Shown: piece after piece, positions 8,569 to 16,038 of the stretch | Layout of the letters: each line of letters starts with the position of its first letter | Position numbering within the stretch: the stretch's first letter is position 1 | Assembly (NCBI GenBank): GCA_016702505.1 | Contig: JADJDU010000007.1 | Location: 62,001 to 126,000 of the forward strand | DNA: 64,000 bases | From: Microthrixaceae bacterium | Lineage (GTDB): Bacteria; Actinomycetota; Acidimicrobiia; Acidimicrobiales; Iamiaceae | Direction: 5' to 3' | Position numbers and translations under genes: made by a program | The notes under the pieces: generated by a model | The model's input: the letters and a program-made list of their open reading frames with translations, nothing else | Databases searched by the model: none | What the model was told of the DNA's origin: nothing

Positions 8569-9464
8569 CGCGACACCGGTGCAGTCCCGACGCGCCGCCT
8601 CCCAGGGAAGATGGCCATCAACGAACCGATCGCCATAACGCCACCTCCGATCCACAGCCACACGATCAGTGGCTGAACGATGATCTTCACCGATACCGAA
8701 TCGTCGGCGCCGGGCAGGTCGGTGAGGGTCAACAGCACCGAGTCTCGAGCGGTGTTGCGCACCGACGGCTTGCCGATCTGTTGGGTTCCGTTCACGAACT
8801 GCTGGATGGCCGGCTCGAACACCTTGCCGCCCACGTCGAGCTTGGCCCCGACCTGTCGGCGGGCCGCGGTCACATCCGACGTCGGCCCCAGGTAGGTGAT
8901 CTCATGTCCTCGTACGGTGACGGTGGAAGGACATCCCGGTGCCGACTCCACGCACAGGCGGGCGTCGCGTTCCACCGAGTAGCTGTTGGACGCTGCCAAT
9001 GCCACCGCGATCATCAGCACCCCGATGTGGACGATCATCCCACCGTTGGCTCGGCCGGTGAGGCCCCGCCACCCTTGACGTCGGGTGGCCAGGTAGAGCT
9101 GGCGGATTGCGGCACCGCCGGCGAATCCGGCCAGGAAGAACGCCAGCAGCGGGGCCAGGCCCCGGGCCCCCAAGGCCACCGCCAACGCCAACAGCCCAGT
9201 TCCGAACCAACCCGGCCACAACAGGCGGGTCCGCAACGTCTCACCTGATGCTTTGCGCCATGGCAGCACGGGGGCGACAGCCATGAGGAACAACAGCACC
9301 AACCCGATGGGTGTGGTCATGCGCTCGAAGTAGGGCTCGCCCACGGTCACCCGTTCGGCCGACAGCGCCTCGGAGATCAGGGGGAACACGGTGCCCAACA
9401 GCACCACGAAGGCGAAAGCGGCGAACACGATGTTGTTGAGTAGGAACGCACCCTCGCGTGACAC
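8565..9464 (-). CDS. ccmF: CcmF C-terminal part (frameshift fragment)
   Basis: It begins at SREGAFLLNNIVFAAFAFVV and continues through GTVFPLISEA, several helices (GTGLLALAVALGARGLAPLLAFFLAGFAGG region) and an outward loop, to a last helix (LIVWLWIGGGVMAIGSLMAIFPGRRR in pattern). This is the C-terminal third of CcmF. The loop VERDARLCVESAPGCPSTV holds two cysteines. It has no start signal of its own. Confidence 0.8.
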   Translation of the reverse strand: MSREGAFLLNNIVFAAFAFVVLLGTVFPLISEALSAERVTVGEPYFERMTTPIGLVLLFLMAVAPVLPWRKASGETLRTRLLWPGWFGTGLLALAVALGARGLAPLLAFFLAGFAGGAAIRQLYLATRRQGWRGLTGRANGGMIVHIGVLMIAVALAASNSYSVERDARLCVESAPGCPSTVTVRGHEITYLGPTSDVTAARRQVGAKLDVGGKVFEPAIQQFVNGTQQIGKPSVRNTARDSVLLTLTDLPGADDSVSVKIIVQPLIVWLWIGGGVMAIGSLMAIFPGRRRVGTAPVSR

Positions 9465-10501
9465 CGGGGAGTCGATCGGGCCGGGGACCGCAACCGGTCA
9501 CCCCGCCATCCGACCAGGCCCACGGTCACGGCCACGATCACCGCGAAGAAGCCCAACAACAGCGGCCCGATGGCCGACTCGCTGAAGGCGTGGACCGAGT
9601 CGATCACACCCGAACGGGTCAGGAACGTGCCCAAGATGGTGAGGGCGAAGGTGGCGCACAACAGCGACAGGTTCCACACCCGCAACATCCCTCGTCGTTC
9701 CTGAACCATCACCGAGTGCAGGTAGGCGGTGCCGGTCAGCCACGGCAGGAACGAGGCGTTCTCGACCGGGTCCCACGCCCAGTACCCGCCCCAACCCAGC
9801 ACCTCGTGGCTCCACCAGGCGCCGGCCACGATGCCCATGGTCAAGAACATCCAGGCGATCAGCGTCCACCGGCGGGTCTCCACCAGCCAGCCTTCACCCA
9901 AGCGTCCGGTGACCAGCGCCGCCACCGCGAAGGCGAACGGCACCGTGAAGCCGACGTAGCCCAGGTACAGCATGGGCGGGTGGAACGCCATGAGGGGATG
10001 GTTCTGCAACAACGGGTTGGGGCCGGGGCCGTCGAGCGGCGGGTCGGCCAGCACCCGGAACGGGTTGGCTGGGCCGAGCATCAACCCGAAGAAGAACAGG
10101 CACACCGCGAACATCACGACCATCGCCCAGGCCACCAGCGGGTCGTTGAGGCGGTCCCGGAACTTGATGACCACCGCCACCGAGTAGCCAGCCAGGATCA
10201 GCCCCCACAACATGATCGACCCCTCCAGCGCCGACCACAGGGTGGCCACGTTGAACAGGGCGGGGGTGGAGTGCGACCCGTTGTTGGCCACGTACTCCAG
10301 AGAGAAGTCCCGGGTGATGAGGGCCCGTTCCATGGCCGCCACCGCCAGCACCGCGCCGCCCAGGACCATGAAGGCGTAGGTGCGTGACATGCGCAGCAGG
10401 TCGCTGCGACGACCCCTCAGTCCCACCGCCAGGGTGACGATGCCGCCAAGGGCTCCGACCAGGGCTAGGACGACGCCGCCCGTGCCCAGAGCGGCGTTCA
10501 C
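9377..10501 (-). CDS. ccmF: CcmF N-terminal part (frameshift fragment)
   Basis: The genuine part covers 10501 to about 9480 (residues 1-340): eight or nine membrane helices, FNVATLWSALEGSIMLWG, PPMLYLGYVGFTVPFAFA and the WWD-type motif WAWDPVENASFLPWL. The last ~35 residues are out of frame. The GTG start overlaps the ccmE stop as GTGA. Confidence 0.82.
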   Translation of the reverse strand: MNAALGTGGVVLALVGALGGIVTLAVGLRGRRSDLLRMSRTYAFMVLGGAVLAVAAMERALITRDFSLEYVANNGSHSTPALFNVATLWSALEGSIMLWGLILAGYSVAVVIKFRDRLNDPLVAWAMVVMFAVCLFFFGLMLGPANPFRVLADPPLDGPGPNPLLQNHPLMAFHPPMLYLGYVGFTVPFAFAVAALVTGRLGEGWLVETRRWTLIAWMFLTMGIVAGAWWSHEVLGWGGYWAWDPVENASFLPWLTGTAYLHSVMVQERRGMLRVWNLSLLCATFALTILGTFLTRSGVIDSVHAFSESAIGPLLLGFFAVIVAVTVGLVGWRGDRLRSPARSTPRCHARVRSYSTTSCSPLSPSWCCWAPCSP

Positions 10502-11040
10502 GAGGCTTCGGGCACCCGGTCGGGATGCTGTTCCTCGTAGTCGCCGCTGTCGTCCTTCTTGTAGTCCTCGGTGTGTTTGACCAGCAGCCGGTCGCTGTCG
10601 AACTCGGTGCCAGCCGCGTTCCAGGACCCTTCGGCCACCACCGGCAGCCCGGGCTTGAACAGCGCCGGCTCCTTGCCGGTGTGACGGACCTTCACCGCCA
10701 CGCCCCGGTAGGCCACCGAGAACACCTTGGCGTTGCCGTCGTCGACGGGCTCACCGACCACCACTCCCTGGAGGCGGAACCGGTCCCGGCCGAGGGTCTC
10801 CTGCTGGGCCACCGCCTCGTCGGCGTTGCGGTAGTAGAGGCTGGCTCCACGGGCCTGGATCACGATGAACACCACCACCACAGCCAGCCCGGCCAGCACG
10901 CCGACCGCCACCCAGCGACGCGAGCTTCGGCGCCGCGGGCTCTGATCCGACGCCACTCGGGGGGTCAGGTCCAGGCCACCCTCGTCCAGGTCGCGGTCGT
11001 CGGGGGTGTCGGGCCCGTCGGGATGGCGAGGCGTGGTCAC
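10498..11040 (-). CDS. ccmE: Haem chaperone CcmE
   Basis: A 180-residue membrane-anchored OB-fold protein that binds haem covalently and carries it to CcmF. An acidic, Pro-rich cytoplasmic start (residues 1-40) precedes one membrane helix (VAVGVLAGLAVVVVFIVI), then ASLYYRNADEAVAQ, RFRLQGVVVGEPV, and the haem-binding motif KHTEDY (HxxxY, the classical His form rather than the Cys variant). The GTG start overlaps the ccmC stop and its stop overlaps the ccmF start. The acidic cytoplasmic extension is longer than in proteobacteria. Confidence 0.9.
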   Translation of the reverse strand: MTTPRHPDGPDTPDDRDLDEGGLDLTPRVASDQSPRRRSSRRWVAVGVLAGLAVVVVFIVIQARGASLYYRNADEAVAQQETLGRDRFRLQGVVVGEPVDDGNAKVFSVAYRGVAVKVRHTGKEPALFKPGLPVVAEGSWNAAGTEFDSDRLLVKHTEDYKKDDSGDYEEQHPDRVPEAS

Positions 11041-11825
11041 ATCCACCGCCGATCCTCGGGTGGCACCTGGCGGCCCACGGCCCGACCCCGACGAATGGTG
11101 TACACGGCGTACCCCTTCTCCTCCAGGCGAGCCCGGACGTATTCCAGTCTGAAGCGGTGGATCATGAGCCACCCGTAGACGGCCACCGCCACCAGCATCC
11201 CGAACATGAGGGCGAACAGCTTGAGCCCGTCGATGGTGGGGTCGAGCCGGCTGATGGTGGCGGGCTGGTGGATCCCCCGCCACCAGTCCACCGAGTAGTG
11301 CACGATCGGGACGTTGGCGAAGGCCACCAAGCCGACCACCGCGGCCCGCTTGGCCCGCACCACCGGGTCCAGGACAGCCGAGCGCAGGGCCAGGTAGCCG
11401 ACGTAGACGATGAGCATCAGCAGGGTGCTGGTGAGGCGTGGGTCCCATTCCCACCAGGTGCCCCAGGCGATGTGACCCCACACCGATCCGGTGGCCAGGG
11501 TCAACAGCGTGAACACCACGCCGACCTCGGCCGACGACGCGGCGAGCAGATCCCAGCCTTCCGTCTTGCGGATCAGGTACATCACGCTGGCCACCGCGGT
11601 GACGAAGAACGCCAGGTAGCAGGCCACCGCCACCGGCACGTGCACGTACATGATCCGGACCAGCTCACCCATGCTGTTCTCCGACGCGTTGGCGCCGCTG
11701 TCGGGGGGTGAGATCACCAGGGCCACGGCCAGGAACACCGCCACCGCCACCGCCAAGAGCACCCCGAAGATCCGGCTACCGCGCGAGGCGGTGCCGTCGG
11801 GGTGCATTCGGAACAGGGGGTTCAA
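11037..11825 (-). CDS. ccmC: Haem export/delivery protein CcmC
   Basis: A polytopic membrane protein that presents haem to CcmE. It has six predicted helices and the haem-handling signature WGHIAWGTWWEWDPRLTSTLL, flanked by the conserved histidines in VHVPVA and PIVHYSVDWWRGIHQP. A TTG at 11825 overlaps the ccmB stop (TTGA) with GGAGG four bases upstream, matching the overlap style of the operon; the first ATG is at 11807. No separate ccmD is visible between ccmC and ccmE, where the genes overlap by four bases. Confidence 0.88.
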   Translation of the reverse strand: MNPLFRMHPDGTASRGSRIFGVLLAVAVAVFLAVALVISPPDSGANASENSMGELVRIMYVHVPVAVACYLAFFVTAVASVMYLIRKTEGWDLLAASSAEVGVVFTLLTLATGSVWGHIAWGTWWEWDPRLTSTLLMLIVYVGYLALRSAVLDPVVRAKRAAVVGLVAFANVPIVHYSVDWWRGIHQPATISRLDPTIDGLKLFALMFGMLVAVAVYGWLMIHRFRLEYVRARLEEKGYAVYTIRRGRAVGRQVPPEDRRWM

Positions 11826-12496
11826 GGCTCCTCCAGGAGGTTTTCGAAGGCCAGGATCCCGATCACCAGGTAAAGGAGCGCGAAAACCGTCAGCAGCCCC
11901 AGCCAGCGCCAGCCCGACCCGGGGGTCTGGGCGTAGGCGGCGGCGAAGGCCTGCGTGGCCGATATCAACACCGGTGCCACCACCGGCAGGACCAGGAGCG
12001 GCAACAGGGTGTCTCGCACCCTCATTCCCGCCGACAAGATGCCGTAGAGCGAACCGACCGAGGCCAGACCGACGGTGGCGGCCAGGCAGGTGGCCACCAG
12101 CAGCGGAGCCCCGTGGGGGGTGGTCCCGTAGAACAGCGTGACCCCGGCGACCAGCACCGCCTGAAGCACCAGCAGATGCACGGCGATGCCGGCCACCTTG
12201 CCCAGGAAGATCCCCGCCGGGTCCAGGCCCGACAGCCGCAGGGCGTCGCCTATCCCGTCGGCGGCCTCCACCGAGAACGAGCGTTGCAACGCCAGCAGGG
12301 TGGAGAACAGCACCGCCAGCCAGAACAGGCCCGGCGTTGCCTCGCCCAGGATCCGCCGGTCGGGGTCCAACGCAAAGGCGAACAACACCAGCACCAGCAC
12401 CCCGAACGGGATCACCTGGGCCATGACCACCCGGCTGCGCATCTCCAGGCGCAGGTCCTTCTCCAACACCAACCCGGCGTCTCGGAGGATGGTCAT
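11822..12496 (-). CDS. ccmB: Cytochrome c maturation ABC transporter permease CcmB
   Basis: A 224-residue protein with six membrane helices, matching CcmB: LEKDLRLEMRSR at the start, PDRRILGEATPGLFWLAVLF, SFSVEAADGIGDALRLSGLDP and LPLLVLPVVAPVLISA. With CcmA it forms the ATP-driven step that frees holo-CcmE. The ATG at 12496 overlaps the ccmA stop as ATGA. Length and motif order are normal. Confidence 0.9.
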   Translation of the reverse strand: MTILRDAGLVLEKDLRLEMRSRVVMAQVIPFGVLVLVLFAFALDPDRRILGEATPGLFWLAVLFSTLLALQRSFSVEAADGIGDALRLSGLDPAGIFLGKVAGIAVHLLVLQAVLVAGVTLFYGTTPHGAPLLVATCLAATVGLASVGSLYGILSAGMRVRDTLLPLLVLPVVAPVLISATQAFAAAYAQTPGSGWRWLGLLTVFALLYLVIGILAFENLLEEP

Positions 12497-13155
12497 GACG
12501 CCACCGTCTCACCCGACGGCACGGCCGCGATACCTCCGGCGAGGTGAACCGTGCGATGGGCGACCACCGCGGCCCGATCCAGTTCGTGGGACACGAACAC
12601 CACCGTCGCCCCGGCGGCCACAGCATCCACCATCAATCCGTCGACCAGGTCGCGGGCCTGCTGATCGAGGGCGGCGTGGGGTTCATCCAGCAGCCACAGC
12701 TCGGGCCGACGGGCCACCAGCACCGCCAACGCCGCCCGTCGACGCTGCCCGGCCGAAAGCCTGGCCACGGCCACGTCGGCCAACCTCCCGTCGAGGCCCA
12801 GCCTGGCCATGGCCGCGTCGACGTCGGTGGCCCGAGACCGACCGGCCCGGGCCCAGAACGCCACGTTGTCGGCCACCGTCAGGTCGGCGTAGAGCCCGCT
12901 GCCGTGTCCCAGCAACCCCACCCGCGACCGGACCGGCCGGGGGTCGGTCCGCAGGTCCACCCCGAGCACCTCAGCCGTACCGTCGACCACCGGAACCAGC
13001 CCGGCACAGGCCCGCAGCACCGTGGTCTTTCCGGCCCCATTAGGCCCCTGGAGCAGCACGATCTCACCGGCGCCCACCTCGAGGTCGACGCCGGCCAGGG
13101 CGGGGAACCGCCCAAGCAGGCAGACCGCCTGACGAAAACGAACGACAGGATCCAT
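12493..13155 (-). CDS. ccmA: Cytochrome c maturation ABC transporter ATPase CcmA
   Basis: First gene of the operon, 220 residues. ABC ATPase with Walker A GPNGAGKTT (about residues 38-46), signature LSAGQRRRAALA, Walker B LWLLDEP and the switch VSHE. The ABC signature LSAGQ rather than LSGGQ is usual for CcmA. It faces the PHD/PIN module across 216 bases. ccmA-B-C-E-F-G-H-I run as one transcription unit in which each junction after ccmA is a four-base stop/start overlap. Confidence 0.9.
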   Translation of the reverse strand: MDPVVRFRQAVCLLGRFPALAGVDLEVGAGEIVLLQGPNGAGKTTVLRACAGLVPVVDGTAEVLGVDLRTDPRPVRSRVGLLGHGSGLYADLTVADNVAFWARAGRSRATDVDAAMARLGLDGRLADVAVARLSAGQRRRAALAVLVARRPELWLLDEPHAALDQQARDLVDGLMVDAVAAGATVVFVSHELDRAAVVAHRTVHLAGGIAAVPSGETVAS

Positions 13156-13348
13156 GGGGCCTCACAAGGCTACCGACCCCCCAACCAGCCCCACCAACCA
13201 GAACACCCAGCGGCGAAGCTTCGGTCCAGCTACGGCCACAACCGCGATGACGTCACGAACGCAGCCTGGTCAGGGCAACAGCGAGGCGATCTCGCAGAGC
13301 GGGGATCTCATCGACGGGCCGGACGAATGCGGGCCATGACCTCCGACA

Positions 13349-13385
13349 ATGAAAGTAGCTACAATACGTCTATGAAAGTCGCTAC
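13349..13385 (+). promoter_or_regulatory. Direct-repeat operator and leaderless promoter of PHD/PIN module
   Basis: ATGAAAGTAGCTAC at 13349-13362 recurs with one mismatch (ATGAAAGTCGCTAC) at 13372-13385, 23 bases apart, the second copy covering the antitoxin start. GTAGCTAC inside the first copy is itself a palindrome. TACAAT at 13360-13365 sits six bases before the ATG, so the first repeat overlaps the -10 box. This fits autorepression by the toxin-antitoxin complex. Confidence 0.55.
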
Positions 13386-13650
13386 ACGTGACGAGGTCGG
13401 CGTGCGCGACCTCAAGAACCACCTCAGCCGATACCTGGACCGAGTGAAGCGCGGCGAACAGATCATCGTGACCGAGCATGGCAAACCCATCGCGCGGCTG
13501 ACAGCCGTCGATGAGTCGACCGATCGCCTTGCAGCTCTCGTCGCGTCAGGCGCAGTCCGCCCACCGACGAGCAGGCAGCGGACGCGACCAAGCCAGCGCA
13601 TCATGGCGAAGGGTTCGGTGAGTGACCTCGTCGCGGAGCAGCGGCGGTGA
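13372..13650 (+). CDS. PHD/YefM-type antitoxin
   Basis: A 92-residue antitoxin: VGVRDLKNHLSRYLDRVKRGEQIIVTEHGKPIARL is the PHD fold that binds DNA and is followed by a toxin-binding tail rich in Arg and Thr. It should neutralise the PIN ribonuclease encoded next and repress their shared promoter. The ATG is leaderless, and the stop overlaps the toxin start as GTGA, so translation is coupled. Residues are given for recognition, not as a unique family assignment; PHD is clear. Confidence 0.88.
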   Translation: MKVATRDEVGVRDLKNHLSRYLDRVKRGEQIIVTEHGKPIARLTAVDESTDRLAALVASGAVRPPTSRQRTRPSQRIMAKGSVSDLVAEQRR

Positions 13651-14069
13651 TCACCTACGTCGACACGTCCTCGCTGCTGAAGCTGGTCATCGACGAGGAC
13701 GGCTCGGACCAAGCTGAGTTGATCTGGGACAGTGCCGATGTGTTGGCATCCGTTTCCCTGGTGGTGGTCGAAGGGCGAGCCGCGCTAGCTGCGGCCCGGC
13801 GCGACGGGCGCCTCGACGCACGTCAGCACCGGCGCGCGATCCAAGAGTTCACCGCGCTCGTCGAGGGGATCTCGGTCGTGGAGGCCACCGAACAACTCGT
13901 CGCCGACGCCGGGGACCTTGCTGAGGCCGAAGCATTGAGAGGTTACGACGCAGTCCACCTTGCCGCGGCCATCACCATCGAGGCGAACCTCCTCACCAGT
14001 GCCGACACTGCGCTATGCGAGGCAGCACAGCGTCGCGGCCTACACGTCGCTAACCCCCTGGGGCCATAG
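13647..14069 (+). CDS. PIN-domain toxin (VapC-like ribonuclease)
   Basis: A 140-residue PIN nuclease expected to cleave RNA. The fold starts YVDTSSLLKLV with the first metal-binding Asp, followed by SLVVVEGRAALAAARR (second acidic residue) and RGYDAVHLAAAI, then LLTSADTAL, giving the quartet of acidic residues of active PIN domains. Its GTG overlaps the antitoxin stop. The target RNA cannot be told from sequence. Confidence 0.88.
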   Translation: MITYVDTSSLLKLVIDEDGSDQAELIWDSADVLASVSLVVVEGRAALAAARRDGRLDARQHRRAIQEFTALVEGISVVEATEQLVADAGDLAEAEALRGYDAVHLAAAITIEANLLTSADTALCEAAQRRGLHVANPLGP

Positions 14070-14264
14070 CGGACTAGCCCCAATACCGTTCAGTTGGATT
14101 CCGAGGATTGTGGGCGTGGGTGGTCCGATGAGCAACCCTGGGGAGTGCGGCGAGCGTCAGCAACAAATCCTGAACGTCTTGTCCAACCACTACCGCGTCC
14201 GCATCCCAGCGGCCACCAACTAGCCATGACCACGCCGGCTACACACACATCCACAGTCCCCGGA

Positions 14265-14340
14265 CAGAACCCCCATAGGAGAGGCTGCCCAGCACGCGGA
14301 ACTCGTCGACCCCGGTTCAGGGTTAAACCATCCCGGCACA
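14265..14340 (-). pseudogene. Degenerate RHS/YD-repeat scrap
   Basis: Within the 275-base gap between the PIN toxin and the small membrane ORF, 14272-14295 is identical over 24 bases to 17171-17194 inside the RHS gene, in the same orientation. There the gene encodes VLGSLSYG. The bases before it (toward 14340) also resemble the RHS sequence encoding WNRGST. No open frame survives. It looks like a leftover of an earlier RHS end, as is common beside polymorphic toxin genes. Nothing else is recognisable from 14070 to 14344. Confidence 0.55.
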
Positions 14341-14344
14341 CTAC

Positions 14345-14599
14345 TCAAAGTAGATACTTCACAGACAACAGTCCAATACCCGTCGTGAGGCAGAAGACGA
14401 ATATTGACCTTGGGAAAGCCCAAACAATAATTGCATAAAATGACGCAAAAGGAATTCTCGACATCTCCGCTCTCAGTTCTTCAAGCGAGCGGAGATGTCG
14501 CCGAATGACAAACCAGGAAACCGGGTACATCAAAACCGCGATACCGCTAGATGCCCATATCGCCACGATAGTGCTCCGAAGAGCGTCTCGCATACTCAC
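14345..14599 (-). CDS. Small membrane protein, candidate immunity protein for the RHS tail
   Basis: An 84-residue protein with no recognised family. It has two hydrophobic stretches (about 10-32 and 53-80) around a charged central helix, so it should sit in the inner membrane with a short cytoplasmic or outer loop. Its GTG start overlaps the RHS stop by one base (TAGTG), so it is translationally coupled; an ATG lies two codons in. The region is clearly lower in G+C than its neighbours. Position right after a variable RHS tail suggests an immunity role, but that is inference. A perfect 14-bp inverted repeat runs through its middle and could instead be a terminator, so the ORF itself is not certain. 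Confidence 0.5.
   Translation of the reverse strand: MSMRDALRSTIVAIWASSGIAVLMYPVSWFVIRRHLRSLEELRAEMSRIPFASFYAIIVWAFPRSIFVFCLTTGIGLLSVKYLL
14459..14500 (-). terminator. 14-bp perfect inverted repeat downstream of RHS gene
   Basis: CGACATCTCCGCTC (14459-14472) pairs exactly with GAGCGGAGATGTCG (14487-14500) around a 14-base loop. On the minus strand, the RHS direction, it is followed within eight bases by CCTTTT, so it may be an intrinsic terminator for the RHS transcript. It also lies inside the small membrane ORF, where it encodes the charged central helix. Confidence 0.4.
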
Positions 14600-16038
14600 T
14601 AGTCGGGGTCCGGCCAGAAGGCTGACCGAAGGCGATCAGCCACCGGCAATACTACTTCGCCGGCCATCTCTAGACAAAACTGAGCCACATCGCCGACTTC
14701 ATCCAGATTCTTTGTAAGGGCATTCGAAAGACCAGCAGACATTGCACTCAAAGCAACGGACGTAACAGCCCAATAACACTGGGCAGAGGTGGGATCGGTA
14801 CCGCACTCAATCACCATCTCCAGGACCGAGGACACGGTTGAAACAACACTAGCGGCCTTTGCGTAACCTCCGAATACGAGAACCCCGATTCCAGATTCAG
14901 ATGTTGCAGCCGCAGCCGCAATACAAATCCCAGATACCAGCCCGCTCACTGCCCCCACTCTTCCGGCGGCTACACGGGCAGCTTGAGCACCCCTACAAGA
15001 ACCGTTCGTGTTCTTTCCAAATGCACACTCCAGCTCGACGCCGATGGTCTCTTCAATGAGGCCGGCTGGCGTGCATGGGGCGTCTCCAAACGGCCCGCAG
15101 AGGCCGGTCGGGTCTGATCCGTTGGCGGGGTTTCCGCCTACATATCCGTAGGGTTCTTCGGTGATCGCCACTAGCGGGTCGACGGATGTGAATTGGCCGG
15201 TTGTGGGGTCGTAGTGGCGGGCTCTTAGGTAGATGTAACCGGTTTCGGGGTCGTGGTATTGGCCGGTGTATCCGTTGAGGAGTTGTTCGAGCCACCAGTT
15301 TGTGTTGGCTGTGATTTCGCCGTGGGCGTTGTAGGTGATGGTGTTTCGGGTGGTGCCGTTGGCGTTGGTGGTGAGGCGGGTGGAACCTTGGTGGTCTTGG
15401 TGGAAGTATTGGACGTCGCCGGTGGTGTTGATCTGATAGATCGGTGTCCCGCCCGGCCCGTAGATCACATACGCGCTCTGGGCGCCTTGATGCTCCGCTA
15501 GCAGCAACGGCAAACCACCGCTGGCGGTCCAGGTGTGTTCTTTACGCCACTCCACACCTGTACCGCTGGTGTTGTCGAGTTGTTTGGCGGTTCGCATGCC
15601 GGTGGTGTCGTATTCGTAACGCCACGTCCTAGTCGGCGCCCGGAACACGCCGATCACATCGACCGCCACATCAGTTTGCGTCCATGACCCGATCGTGAAC
15701 GTCCCGGTGCCGGTGAGCGGGATGATCATGGTCGTCGACGCGTGTTGGGCGGGATCGAACACCACGATCCCTCCACCCAAGTCGGCTTCGGTTGTCCCAA
15801 CACCGAGGACACCGGTGCCGGTCGGGTCGATAGCGGTGACCGAAACCATGACCGCCATGATCTCACCCGACAACCCGCCCTGCCCGGTGACAGCGACTTC
15901 GACCGGCGTGTTCGACTGGAGCGTGTCACACGGGCTGGCGTCGCAGATGCCGGTGCCGTTGGTCGTGTCCACTAGGCGGGTGGGGCGTCGAGCAGATCCA
16001 GGCCGAGACCGGTGTCGTTTCCGGTGGGAATCTTCCAA
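14599..16038 (-). CDS. RHS protein part 6: third surface domain, RHS core and variable tail
   Basis: 479 residues; the first 20 are out of frame. Residues 21-135 are the third surface domain. Residues 136-300 finish the shell (RTWRYEYDTTGMRTAKQL, AYVIYGPGGTPIYQI, DVQYFHQDHQGSTRL) and give the RHS core IYLRARHYDPTTGQFTSVD and YGYVGGNPANGSDPTGL. After TGL the sequence changes character: a 165-residue tail with six cysteines and hydrophobic helices (VGAVSGLVSGICIAAAAA, GIGVLVFGGYAKAASVV, YWAVTSVALSAMSAGL), which I do not recognise but which could be membrane-active. The stop overlaps the next small ORF by one base. Confidence 0.75.
   Translation of the reverse strand: MEDSHRKRHRSRPGSARRPTRLVDTTNGTGICDASPCDTLQSNTPVEVAVTGQGGLSGEIMAVMVSVTAIDPTGTGVLGVGTTEADLGGGIVVFDPAQHASTTMIIPLTGTGTFTIGSWTQTDVAVDVIGVFRAPTRTWRYEYDTTGMRTAKQLDNTSGTGVEWRKEHTWTASGGLPLLLAEHQGAQSAYVIYGPGGTPIYQINTTGDVQYFHQDHQGSTRLTTNANGTTRNTITYNAHGEITANTNWWLEQLLNGYTGQYHDPETGYIYLRARHYDPTTGQFTSVDPLVAITEEPYGYVGGNPANGSDPTGLCGPFGDAPCTPAGLIEETIGVELECAFGKNTNGSCRGAQAARVAAGRVGAVSGLVSGICIAAAAATSESGIGVLVFGGYAKAASVVSTVSSVLEMVIECGTDPTSAQCYWAVTSVALSAMSAGLSNALTKNLDEVGDVAQFCLEMAGEVVLPVADRLRSAFWPDPD

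Larger units (their letters stand above)
8565..10501 (-). pseudogene. ccmF: Haem lyase subunit CcmF, split by one frameshift
   Basis: Full-length ccmF (about 645 residues) spans 10501-8565 but is broken near 9478. After RSPAR the frame is lost; restoring one base in the cgatcgac stretch gives DSPVSREGAFLLNN, the conserved CcmF junction. The N-terminal part has many membrane helices and the haem-handling WGGYWAWDPVENASFLPWL region. The C-terminal part supplies the rest, including a last helix before the stop. CcmF passes haem from CcmE to apocytochrome c. Because ccmG, ccmH and ccmI downstream are intact and overlapping, a sequencing deletion is more likely than a dead operon. Confidence 0.85.

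Noticed and set aside
9377..9490. Programmed ribosomal frameshift in ccmF
   Set aside because: No slippery heptamer or downstream structure was seen, and a single-base repair gives the conserved sequence.
13349..13375. Eight-codon leader peptide (MKVATIRL) overlapping the antitoxin start as ATGA
   Set aside because: The -10 box TACAAT (13360-13365) lies inside it, so transcription probably starts at the antitoxin ATG and the peptide is not made.
14090..14341. An 83-codon minus-strand frame
   Set aside because: Composition is not protein-like and it covers the degenerate RHS scrap; no family or start signal.
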